A stretch of DNA of 64,000 nt, taken from Cannabis sativa (Eukaryota; Streptophyta; Magnoliopsida; Rosales; Cannabaceae). Position 1 is the stretch's first letter; each line of letters starts with the position of its first letter. Shown here in pieces: positions 11,370 through 21,023 of the stretch. The position numbers and the translations under genes were made by a program. The stretch is taken from assembly GCF_029168945.1 (NCBI RefSeq), contig NC_083603.1, forward strand, positions 51,656,406-51,720,405, in the 5' to 3' direction. The notes under the pieces were generated by a model, which was given only the letters and a program-made list of their open reading frames with translations, was not told where the DNA came from and did not search any database.

Positions 11370-12497
11370 CTATTGGTAATATTTTCTGAGGTGATCGGCA
11401 TTCCAGGCTCTTGGCACGATGGTTCCATCCATTCTTTTTAGCTTGTAAGTGCCTGAGCCGATTTCATCCTCGATTTCATATGGTCCTTCCCAATTTGGCC
11501 CAAGTACCCCCACTCCGGGTTCCTGGGTGGCTGGGAAGACTCTTCTTAAGACCATATCCCCAATAGCAAATTTTCTGCTTTTAACTTTAGAGTTAAAATA
11601 CTTGGTCACATTCTTTTGATAAGCTGCCATCCGTATTTGAGACTCGTCCTGGAGTTCTTCAACTTGATCCAAGGCTTCTTGAAGCAAAGCCTGATTCGTG
11701 GCTGGATCATAAGTCGTTCTCCTGTGGGACGGGAATAACGTTTCTACCGGGACTATCGCTTCACAGCCGTACGCCATTGAAAAAGGACAGTGACCGGTCG
11801 TGGTTCTGGGGGTCGTCCGGTAGGCCCATAACACTCTAGGCAACTCTTCAGGCCAGTTGTTTTTGCAGGCTAGCAGCTTTTTCTTCAAGGTGACCTTTAG
11901 GATTTTGTTGACTGCTTCTGCTTGACCGTTTGTTTGAGGTCTGGCCACCGCGGAGAAGCTTTTCACTACTCCGTGTTGGTTCCAGAAGTCAGTAAATTCC
12001 TCGCAATCGAATTGCTTTCCATTGTCAGAGACTATTTTGTGAGGCAAGCCATATCGACACACTATGTTTTTGATAACAAAGTCCAGTGCTTTTTTAGCAG
12101 TTATGGTCTTCATGGGCTCAGCCTCCGTCCATTTGGTGAAGTAGTCTACTGCGACTATTGCATACTTTACTCCTCATTTTCCTGTTGGTAGGGACCCAAT
12201 AAGATTTATTCCCCATACCGTGAAGGGCCAGGGACTAGTCATCAGGGTGATTTCATTTGGAGGAGCTCTCGGTATGTTCGCGAACCTTTGACACGAATCA
12301 CACTTTTGGACGTAGTCTATGCAATCTTTTTTCATTGTTGGCCAGAAGTACCCCTGTCTCAATATTTTCTTTGAGAGACTGGGTCCTCCCGTATGATCTC
12401 CACAGAACCCTTCGTGGACCTCTAGCATGATTTGTCTAGCTTCAGGGTCCGATACACACCTTAAATAAGGCATGCTGAGTCCTCTTCGGTAGAGAAT
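11370..12497 (-). pseudogene. Tat-like integrase, with stop and altered first catalytic position
   Basis: The zinc-binding half is visible (VHEGFCGDHTGGPSL, then CDSCQRF), followed by the core. The family motif WGIDLIG here reads WGINLIG: the first catalytic aspartate is asparagine (codon at 12204-12206). A TGA at 12174-12176 then stops the frame. It resumes with VCRYGLPHKIVSDNG (second D) and NGQAEAVNKILK (E). The C-terminal part ends KYYQ at 11370. Integrase would join element DNA to the genome; both changes predict no activity. Confidence 0.88.
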
Positions 12498-13079
12498 TTA
12501 ATCCATCATTACATAACGATGAGCTTGATACTGAATCTTCCGAGACAGTGCCCTTTCTTGGGGTAACTCACCTTTTGTTATGTATTTTATGATGGGGACC
12601 ATCCAGCTGGGTTCTTGCCCAACCGTTATCGTGGTCTCTTTTATTTTGATGCTTGGCTCTGCCAAGCGTTCCACTGGTACTACCCCCAACTCTTCGATTT
12701 CGCTATCTGAGGCTAACTTAGCCAAACACTCCGCGTGAGCGTTCTTTTCCCGGGGGATTCTTTCTATTTTGTAGTCCGTGAACTCGTGGAGTAGTTCCCG
12801 GACTATTGTTACGTACGCGGCCATTCGCTCGCCGCGTGTTTGGTATTCTCCGGATATCTGGTTTACGACCAGTTGGGAATCACTATAGACTTCCACTCTT
12901 TTGGCTCCTACGGCTTTTGCTAATTTCAGTCCTGCTATTAGGGCTTCATATTCGGCCTCATTGTTTGAAGCTGCGAAGTCGAACCATAGGGCCGCCTGGA
13001 GTCGCAGTCCGGTTAGTGATATCATCACCACTCCGGCTCCGGAACCATTTTCATTGGAGGCTCCGTCTACAAATACTCT
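12498..13079 (-). pseudogene. Second (additional) RNase H domain of the Tat-like pol
   Basis: Directly after the TGA at 13080 the frame reads RVFVDGASNENGSGAGVV, then NNEAEYEALIAGLKLA and VYSDSQLVVNQISGEY. These show the D, E and D residues of an RNase H fold, separate from the RT-linked copy. A second RNase H after the first is a known acquisition of the Tat clade. The domain itself appears uninterrupted. It ends at a TAA at 12498-12500. Confidence 0.85.
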
Positions 13080-15180
13080 TCATGTGGGGATTGGCGGTAC
13101 CGGCATATTCGCGGTAGCCTCGGCTTCGTTGCATGCAGTAATGAAGTCCGCCAAGGCTTGGCCTTTTATAGAAATTTGGGGTATGTAGTGCAAGTCAAAT
13201 TGACTTAGCTCCATTGCCCACTTGAAGAGCCTTCCGGATGCTTCAGGTTTTTGGAGGACTTGCCGGAGCGGGTGGTTGGTCAGTATCTTGATCGGATGTG
13301 CTTGGAAGTATGGCCTCAATTTCCTTGACGCCATCAGGAAGCAAAAAACCAGCTTTTCAATGACTGGGTACCTTGCTTCGGCTCCTATCATGCGCTTACT
13401 GACATAGTACACATGATGCTGAGTTTTCTCTTCTTCCCGGACTAGGGCAGCACTGATCGCGTGTTCGGAGACAGCCAAATATAGAAATAGGTCTTCTCCG
13501 AGAACGGGTTTTGATAGGATAGGAGGCTTGGCCATGTGCTCTTTTAGTTTTTTGAATGCCTCCTCGCACTCATCCGACCATTCAAACTTTTGACACTTCT
13601 TCAATATGTTGAAGAAGGGTATGTACTTGTCCGTGGACCGTGAGATGAAGCGGCTTAAGGCAGCTACCTTTCCAGTCAGGCTCTGCACATCTTTATGCTT
13701 TTTAGGGGATGGCATGCTCAAGAGGGCCTGGATTTTTTCCGGATTTGCCTCAATCCCCCTTTGGCTGACGATGAAGCCCAGAAACTTTCCTGACTTGACC
13801 CCAAATGTGCATTTCTTTGGGTTGAGCTTCATGCCGTATCTCCGGACCACTTCGAAGCATTCCTCTAAGTCGCTTGCATGGCTGTTGCATGCTTTGGACT
13901 TGACGAGCATGTCGTCTACATAAACCTCCATATTTCGCCCCAGGAGGCCTTTGAACATCCAATTGACCATTCTCTGGTAGGTTGCTCTGGCGTTTTTCAG
14001 TCCGAAGGGCATGACTAAGTAACATTATACCCCCTTATCGCTCCTGAAGCTAATGCACTCCTGGTCTGCCGTATGCATATTTATTTGATTGTACCCAGCA
14101 TATGCGTCCATGAAGGATACCAGTTTGAACCCAGAAGTGGCGTCTACCATCTGGTCGATCCTGGGCAGCGAGAAGCAGTCCTTCGGACAAGCTTTGTTTA
14201 GATTAGTGAAATCTATACAAACTCGCCAAGTTCCGTTCGGCTTGGGCACCAGGACCGGATTGGCTAGCCACTCCGGATAGTATACGTCGCGGATCATGCC
14301 GTTAGTCAAAAGTTTGTCCACCTCTTTCTCCAGAGCCTCGGCTTTCACCAAGTCGAGCGGGCGTCGCTTTTGCTGGACGGGGGGCATGTTCGGATTGACG
14401 TTGAGTACGTGGGTGATGACATGAGGGCTTATGCCAGTCGTGTCTTCTTGGCGCCATGCAAAGATGTCGATGGCGCCCTTCAGTGTTTTTATTATTTTTT
14501 CTTTTTCCTTCGGATCTAGGTTCTTCCCCAGCCGGAGTACTTTGGTGGAGTCGAGGTCGCACACTGATAATTCCTCGACATCCTCCATCGGTTCCACAAT
14601 TCTTTCGGACCCCACGTGGGGGTCTAACTCATCTTCTTCAGCCACTTCTGGCTTAACTGATTCCTGAACCATTAGTACGGGCAGGTGGGTTGCGACATTG
14701 TAACATTGTCTTGCTTCCCCCTGGTTTCCCCTCACCGTTCCGATCCCGGCTTCCCGGGTAGGGAACTTTAGGCACAGGTGCCGAATCGATGTGACTGCGC
14801 CAAAGTCTACCAAGGCCGGTCGGCCGAGGATCGCGTTGTAAGCAGTCGGACAGTCCACCACTACGAAAGTGCAGTACTTACTTAAATGTGCTCTGGGGGG
14901 TGTCCGGGCACAAGGTGACTGTGAGCCTTACTTTTCCCATTGGGATAAGTGTCGTCCCGTTAAACCCTGTGAGCTAGGATCCACTGGGCGAGAGGTCCCG
15001 GTCAGTCAAGCCTATTGCGGTGAAGGCTTCCTTGAAGAGTAGGTTCACGGAACTTCCATTGTCAATTAAGACTCTGGCCACCACTTTATTCGCGATGGGG
15101 GTCTCTATGACCAATGGGTCATGATGAGGGAAGCGCACTGTCTTGGCGTCTTCTTCCGTGAACGTGATGGGTTGGTCCAT
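13080..15180 (-). pseudogene. Tat-like protease, reverse transcriptase and first RNase H, broken
   Basis: The protease core VLIDNGSSVNLLF lies near 15080-15040. It is separated by stops around 14970-14870 from the frame 14861-14025. That frame continues to RT motifs (LVPKPNGTWRVCIDFTNLNKACPKD, then FMDAYAGYNQI). An in-frame TAA at 14025-14027 interrupts RT, which resumes at once (MPFGLKNARATYQRMVN) and includes YVDDMLVKS (about 13925-13900), the catalytic aspartate pair. The RT-linked RNase H follows (LYLAVSEHAISAALVREE, then ARYPVIEKL). A TGA at 13080-13082 ends this part. The protein would copy the element's RNA to DNA. Confidence 0.87.
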
Positions 15181-15204
15181 CAGCCGGGGCCTTTGAGCTG
15201 GGAG

Positions 15205-17368
15205 TTAAGTAACCTCCCAAACCTCATTGTGTTTCACGGCCCCTGCGTATCGTTTAAGCTCCTTGCGAGTAGTTCCTCCGATATGGGGACCTCCGGAGAT
15301 CATGGCTACCCTCCTATTAGGCCTCGGCGGCAGACCGGGGATGTGCTGGGCGTCGCCCGTGGGAGCAGCTGGAGCTAATGCCCCTGCTGTACCCCCCGGT
15401 GTTCCCTGAGGCATACCCACAGTCGTCTGGCCTGGATTAAGGTGGGGCAACCTATTTTTGATCCACTCGTAGAGGTGGCCTAACCGGATTAGGTTTTCAA
15501 TCTCGTCCTTGAGATTCTTGCATTCATTGGTGCTATGACCGATGTCGTTGTGGTACTCGCATCTTTTGCTCGGATCTCTCTGGGAGCTATCCTTGTACAA
15601 CGGTTATGGCCTCCGGTAGTGTGTATTTTGCCTAGTAGCAAAGTACACAAGCTCTTGGGAGTCCGACAGCTCCGTGTATTGAGTGTACTGGGGGTGTACC
15701 CCCTTTTCTGGCGCTTCTCCCCCGTCCGGGTGCTACCCTTGGAGGACCTTTTGCTCCTCGAGCCCTGGGAAGGGCACACGGAGCTAGCGGCGGAGCAGAG
15801 TGCGAAGGAGTTTGTCCATTTATTCCGGACGGGTTGCCGAAATGGGATGATGCTGGTGCCAAGGCCTGGCCCTGACTATATCCGGGGGCAGCAGAGAATT
15901 GTATGCCACTTGCTTGTGGAGTTGCGGTCGGGGTACTACCCGAGGGCGATACTCCGGGCGTATATCCTGCTATCCCGGTGGGATAGTATCCTCCGTAAGC
16001 CACGATTTGGGCTTCTTTGAGGTTGATATATTTTTGGACTCTCTTCTGGAAGTCCTGAAGACTAGCGGCTCCTTCTTGCTGTAGTTCATTCCAGAAAGGA
16101 GTCCCAATGCGGATGCCTGCTTGGAGTAGCGCAAGCTGTTGTCCGTCGTCAACTTTCTTGGTTTTCGAGGCTTCCTCTCGGAACCTCTTTATATAATTCT
16201 TCAAGGTCTCGGTGGGCAGTTGCTTGATATTAGTCAAGGCACTGACCTCCAGGTTGACCTTTCTTGCGGCGACAAACTGTCTCCGGAAGTTGGTCTGTAG
16301 CTTGTTCCAACAGCCCACGGATCCCGGTTCCAATTTTTTGAACCATTCCTCCACGGACCCACTTAGAGTAAGCGGGAAGCACAGAAATTTGGCGTCATTG
16401 CTGACCCTCATGACCGTCATGACACGGTTGAACCGTGACAAGTGGTCGCTAGGATCGGAGTTCCCGGTATAAGCTGCCATTTCGGGCATCTTGAAGTTCT
16501 TAGCGAGTTCCGCCTCTAGGATGTGCTTAGCACATGGCTCCCGATCCTCGCTGTCTGAGTCGGAGTTGTCTCCTTTCTGTCTCTGGGAGACTCGGGCAAT
16601 GTCTTTTCGAAGTATGGCGAGTTCCGCCATAATTCCTTCATTTAACGTACCCGTGGAGACCGCAGGTCCGTATCTTTTTTGGTCAAGGTGATCTTGGAGA
16701 TCACCTTGGTTCCCATTGATTTGATTTCTCAGATCAACGGGAGGACACCTCTGTCCTCTTCTCCCTCTACCCCGGGGCTCTTGGTGCACGGAAACGCTTT
16801 TTTGATCCTCTCGATCCTGAGGGCCAAAGCTCCCTTTTTGGGGCTTGCCCCTCTGCGGACCTTTCCCTTTAGGGAAATCTGAGCGGACCATTCGCGGATC
16901 CTGCGCCTTTTTCCTTCGCCCTGGGGTAGAGGTAGGGTTTTTTGTTTGGTTCCCTTCAGCAAGGTACCTTATAGGGCTAGGCTCCCTAGATTTCTGCTGT
17001 TGGGAACTAGGCGAGGACGTCGCTGGTTCCTTGCCAAGTCCAGCGGTCATTGCCTTGGGGTGTACGTGAATGCCAGCCGCCTCCATGGCTTTTTGCATGG
17101 CCAGCATCACTTCTTGCATTTTCTGGTTTTGCGCTTTCTGAGCTTCGATCTCAGCTTCGTGATCGATAGCTTTTTGTCTGAGAAGCACCAACTCCGAGTA
17201 ACTACCTTCGTCGTAGGCATACTCATCAAGGTTTCCCTCGTAGTCATCATCTGGAATTCCTTCTTCTTCCTCGGAACCCTCTGCTGCTCTTGAGGCTACA
17301 TCTTCCTCATTCGGGTCTTGAGCATCTTCTAGAGGGCGAGGCTGACGAGTACTTCTAGTCTCCACCAT
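15205..17368 (-). pseudogene. Tat-like gag (capsid and zinc-binding tail), frameshifted
   Basis: The start at 17368 (MVETRSTRQPRPLED) was preferred over the upstream in-frame ATG at 17452, which lies in the LTR. An acidic N-terminus and a charged, proline-rich linker lead to a gag capsid domain (about 16640-16050, including EEWFKKLEPGSVGCWNKLQTNF and LPTETLKNYIKRFREEA). The frame is lost in the GC-rich tail near 15.7-15.9 kb. The natural frame can be followed again to CEYHNDIGHSTNEC (CX2HX4HX4C, about 15560-15520), a zinc-binding motif seen in this clade. A TAA at 15604-15606 also interrupts it. Gag would form the particle shell; this copy cannot make a full-length protein. Confidence 0.83.
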
Positions 17369-17409
17369 GTTTGTGAAGTCAACTGTTCGTTTACAGTAGC
17401 TTTCTTCAG

Positions 17410-17430
17410 CTCTCAATGAAAGCACCAAAA
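17410..17430 (-). promoter_or_regulatory. Probable primer-binding site of the Tat-like element
   Basis: Directly inside the 5' LTR the minus strand reads TTTTGGTGCTTTCATTGAG. It sits where the tRNA primer anneals. I did not assign the tRNA. Confidence 0.6.
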
Positions 17431-18210
17431 TATTGACCGAGGTTTTCGGCAACTAATAAAATATTATAAAGTTACTGAGCTGTAAGAAATTGAGAGAAGG
17501 ATTTTTACGTGGTTGGGGCGTTAATGAGCCTTAGTCCACGAGTCTTTGTTATTTATGGATGTCTTTAATACAGAGAGTGTATTTGGGGAGTGTTTCACTC
17601 TTATAAATACAGAGAATGTTCTTGGTGAGTATTTACTCTACTTGCTCATATGCAGCCCAAGATTCTCTCTCCCATTTAATGAGCTTTGAAGGGGTATTTA
17701 TAGTGTTTTTGGTGGGGTGATCCCCAGAATTATCCTTACAAGTGTATCTGTAAGTATCCATAAAGTAGGGCATTCCCAAAGAATATACCATGGGTAATGC
17801 ATTGTCAAATCCCTAGGTGCTGTAGGGTTTTTATGTGGAATGACCTGATTGTCTTTTGACTAATGTGACTCTTCACAGTGTAACCGTCGCTAGACTTAAA
17901 TGATCATTACTGTGCAGCTGCTGGTTGGAGGTTGTGCCGTTAGACTTTATTGCGTGTAGCAGTCCCAACACGCTTCCTCCCATGCAGCATTTAATCCGAC
18001 TTGATTGCTCAGGAGAAACCTGACACCTCGCGGAGATGCCTTAGCATTATTCGAGCTTCCGAGAGCATATGGAGTTCCATGTGCCTTCTCCGGGGGCTAC
18101 GTCCTGGACGCTACCTTATGGCATAAAGACTTAGTAAATATTGTAAATTGCTTGATCCACGTGTCCTTATCTGGTTGGTCCACATATATTGGGCAAAATC
18201 AGGGGCAACA
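17431..18210 (-). repeat. 5' LTR of the Tat-like element (780 bp)
   Basis: It matches 6100-6879. The minus-strand TATAAATA box at 17695-17702 is the likely promoter of the genomic RNA. The LTR terminus next to the PBS reads TATTGACC where the other LTR has TGTTGACC, so the canonical CA end has become TA. Confidence 0.93.
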
Positions 18211-18331
18211 GTAATAAACATATTTAAACCATTAGCATGTAAATTTCATGCAAACATCAATCACTTCAAATTTCTTATATTGATAACTAATCAGATTGTA
18301 AAGAGTTTTATTTAGGGCATAAAACCCAACA
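18211..18331 (-). repeat. 3' LTR of the TR-GAG copia element, remaining segment
   Basis: GTAAT at 18211-18215 is the duplicated target of the nested gypsy element. From there the sequence continues the left LTR and matches 26413-26532, ending CCCAACA at 18331. Confidence 0.9.
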
Positions 18332-18347
18332 AACTCCCACTTGCACT
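18332..18347 (-). promoter_or_regulatory. Polypurine tract of the TR-GAG element
   Basis: On the minus strand GTGCAAGTGGGAGTT directly precedes the 3' LTR. The identical string precedes the 3' LTR of the plus-strand copia element at 28661-28675. Confidence 0.85.
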
Positions 18348-20156
18348 AATATAAAACAAAATGTGCAAATAGGTCAATCTGATATTTTGATCTTCAGATC
18401 AAGTGTAGTATATTTGAATCCACCCAAACTTCTGGACACTAGTTCATAAATACACTTATGAAACATCCTTTACTATATGTTTTACTCATCAAGGGATACT
18501 AAAATCTTTACTGTTTAAAAAGTACATCTGGATTAACAGAAGACATATCTCTCATATTTTAAAATATGTAATTGAGATAATACAGTGTAGACTTTTCTTC
18601 AGCAATATAACTTTCTGGTATTTTCGAATAGACAAAGTTATAATTCTTCTCTGGTAGAGCTTGAATTATTATTCAATAATTCCTCCACCCCCAAAGTAAG
18701 CACCATCTCATAGAAATTTCGAAATTAGATGGTGAGATACAAGGACAACTGATACACAGTTCCTTAATATCTAACATATAGATCACTTTTATAAACCTTT
18801 CTTGAATATCTTCTAATGTTCCCTATTTGATTACATCTCAGATAGCTCCCACTCAATAGCAGATGTCTGGTTAAATAATACTTATAACCTCTAATTGTTT
18901 GGAGAGTTACCTAGTTTTGACTTTTGTATTAGTCTAAAACTTTTAAGTTAAGACTAAGTCATCAACATAGCAGACTAGTATTTGAAGTGAAAAATACATG
19001 CCAGAGATAAAGTAATCAAAAATTAAAATACCATAAAATTTTTATGAGGATTAAGAATTCTAGGTTCAAGTCATTCGAATGGACTGAACTAGAGTTCTTT
19101 ATCTTATTCTCATAATTCTGATAAGCTATACCTATCCATGTGAATGGTTAGATTTACTTTTCAGTAGTGTTCTTAAGTACCTATCACAAGTATCAACCTG
19201 ATGAAGATGGGTATAGAACTTTAAAATTCTCCCACTCAATTAAGGTAGTGTGAAACTTTAACAAAGAACTTTTATAGGTATCAATCTTTTACTTACAACA
19301 GTAAAAACGAAATGGAACATACAATCAAGATCAAGAATTTATATTGATAATAGCTGACTCATTATATTACTTCCATGTTTAAATAAGATATGTGTTACAT
19401 AGGGAATTGTGGAATAGACTCCACCCCTAAGAATATACATATAGGGTACTATGGATAACCTCCACCCCTAAGTGTATAGAGATTATGATCTATCCTTAAA
19501 GGTTGTAAAGATCATGATTCTCATAGTGTGATAGAGTTTATGTGGAGTTGAATACTATCCAGAGTTCATTAGATATAAAAGATCGTTGAACTGCATAGTT
19601 TTCTTAACTTTTCTCCACCCCTATCAGATCATGAGATCCTTTTATTAAACAAATTCTTAATAATTGTATGAGAATTAACAATTATTAATAAACATAGAAA
19701 TAGTTTCTAGTGTTTATATAATATAACTCTATGAAGAGTTGTAATTATTATAGAATTTGCATCAATAATAAAAATACTTACACATTCAAACATATAAATA
19801 TAATGTGGTAATAGTTGATGAAGATAAAATAAATGAAGCTCATTCTCATAAATTGCAATATTGATTTCGAAAATAAAAGAAACTTTATTAAAAAAAATGT
19901 ATTGCAACAATATGAGAAAAACAGGGATAAATATCTCTAACTAAAATTTGAAATCCAAATTGTCTTTAAACTAAAACAATTAATTCAAAAATAAATTGAA
20001 GAGCTTCATTTTCATCTGGACGATTTCACCCTTTGGTCCAGCTTTCTGATCCAACTCAATTGAGTTCAAGTAGCTTGGCCTATAAGAAGAAGAAAACAAA
20101 TAAACAAAGTTAGTCCAGAATTATAAATCCAATTGGATAATAATTCACTAAAACTC
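18348..20156. other. Non-coding 3' internal region of the TR-GAG element
   Basis: About 1.8 kb lies between gag and the polypurine tract. No sustained reading frame is present. A lone YVDDLV-like translation occurs on the minus strand at 18952-18970 but without neighbouring RT motifs. If it is a pol remnant, the remnant is almost erased. Confidence 0.55.
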
Positions 20157-21023
20157 TTAAAGTTTATAAATGGAAATACCTTGTTTCTTTGCAAGAAGTT
20201 TAGGACATTGGGGTTTCCAATGACCTTTCTCATTGCAGTAGAAACACTTTCCTTTAAGTGTAGCATCACCAGAAGGAACATCCTTTTTATTCTTCATGGC
20301 TTTTGTTCGCTTCTTGGTGTTCTTCCACTTCTTCTTCAATTTAGGCTTCGAAGCAAAGGCAACATTTGCTTCAGGTTTCATCGTCCCATTACCATTCCTA
20401 GGATTATGAGGTTTGCTCCCTTTCTTCTTGGGTCCTCCAATCAAATTTTCATAAGTTTGAAGGTCATTGACTAATTCATGAAAGTCAATTTCCTTCTTAT
20501 TCATGACATAATTTGATGTGTATGGTAGAAATGCTGGAGTCAGGCTATTCAAGATAAGACTTACTTGAGTAGCACTGTCCATTTCAGCACCATGATCCTG
20601 TGCTTCTTGGAAATAACTTGACATTAGGAGAACATGGTCGCGCACGTTTTGATGAGATTCCATCCGTGCATTAATGTACTTCTTAGTCGCGTCATAGCGT
20701 GACTAAAGTGATGCCTTACCGAATAGCTCATTTAACTTCGTCATAACTTCAGCAGCCTTCTCAGTTTTAGAAAACCGAGTTTTGAGGGTGTCAACCATGC
20801 TAGAAAGCATAAAGTATAGAGCTTTGTCATTTGCTTTATGCCAACGCTCATACTTTTCTTTCACAGCTTTGGATGCATTATCCCCAGGCACTTCAGGTGA
20901 CGGCTCAGTTAAAACAAACAAGGCACTTTCTCCTATGAGAGCAATATTAATGTTCTCATTCCATTTATTAAAGTTAGATCCATTCAGCTTGTTTTCAGTC
21001 AACAGTGATAACATGGGATTCAT
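20157..21023 (-). pseudogene. Copia gag (UBN2-type capsid plus CCHC knuckle), one in-frame stop
   Basis: The frame starts at 21023 (MNPMLSLLTENKLNGSNF) and is that of copia Gag, which packages the genome in virus-like particles. The N-terminal domain carries the LNGSNFxxW block typical of the family. A TAG at 20703-20705 stops it after 106 residues. The same frame then continues (SRYDATKKYINARM) through a basic lysine-rich segment to a zinc knuckle, CFYCNEKGHWKPQC (CX2CX4HX4C), close to 20230-20190. It ends at 20157. Only this one lesion separates the two halves. A GTATTT string after the knuckle could be a splice donor, which is unproven. Confidence 0.85.

Larger units (their letters stand above)
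6100..18210 (-). mobile_element. Tat/Retand-like Ty3/gypsy element with an opposite-strand gene (12.1 kb)
   Basis: It is flanked by a 5-bp TSD, GTAAT (6095-6099 and 18211-18215), inside the TR-GAG left LTR. Both LTRs are exactly 780 bp. On the minus strand the order is LTR, PBS, gag, protease, RT, RNase H, a second RNase H, integrase, a tandem-repeat spacer, an opposite-strand gene, polypurine tract and LTR. Two RNase H domains and an antisense extra ORF near the 3' end are known features of the Tat clade (Tat/Ogre/Retand). At least five in-frame stops and a gag frameshift make this copy non-coding. Confidence 0.92.
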
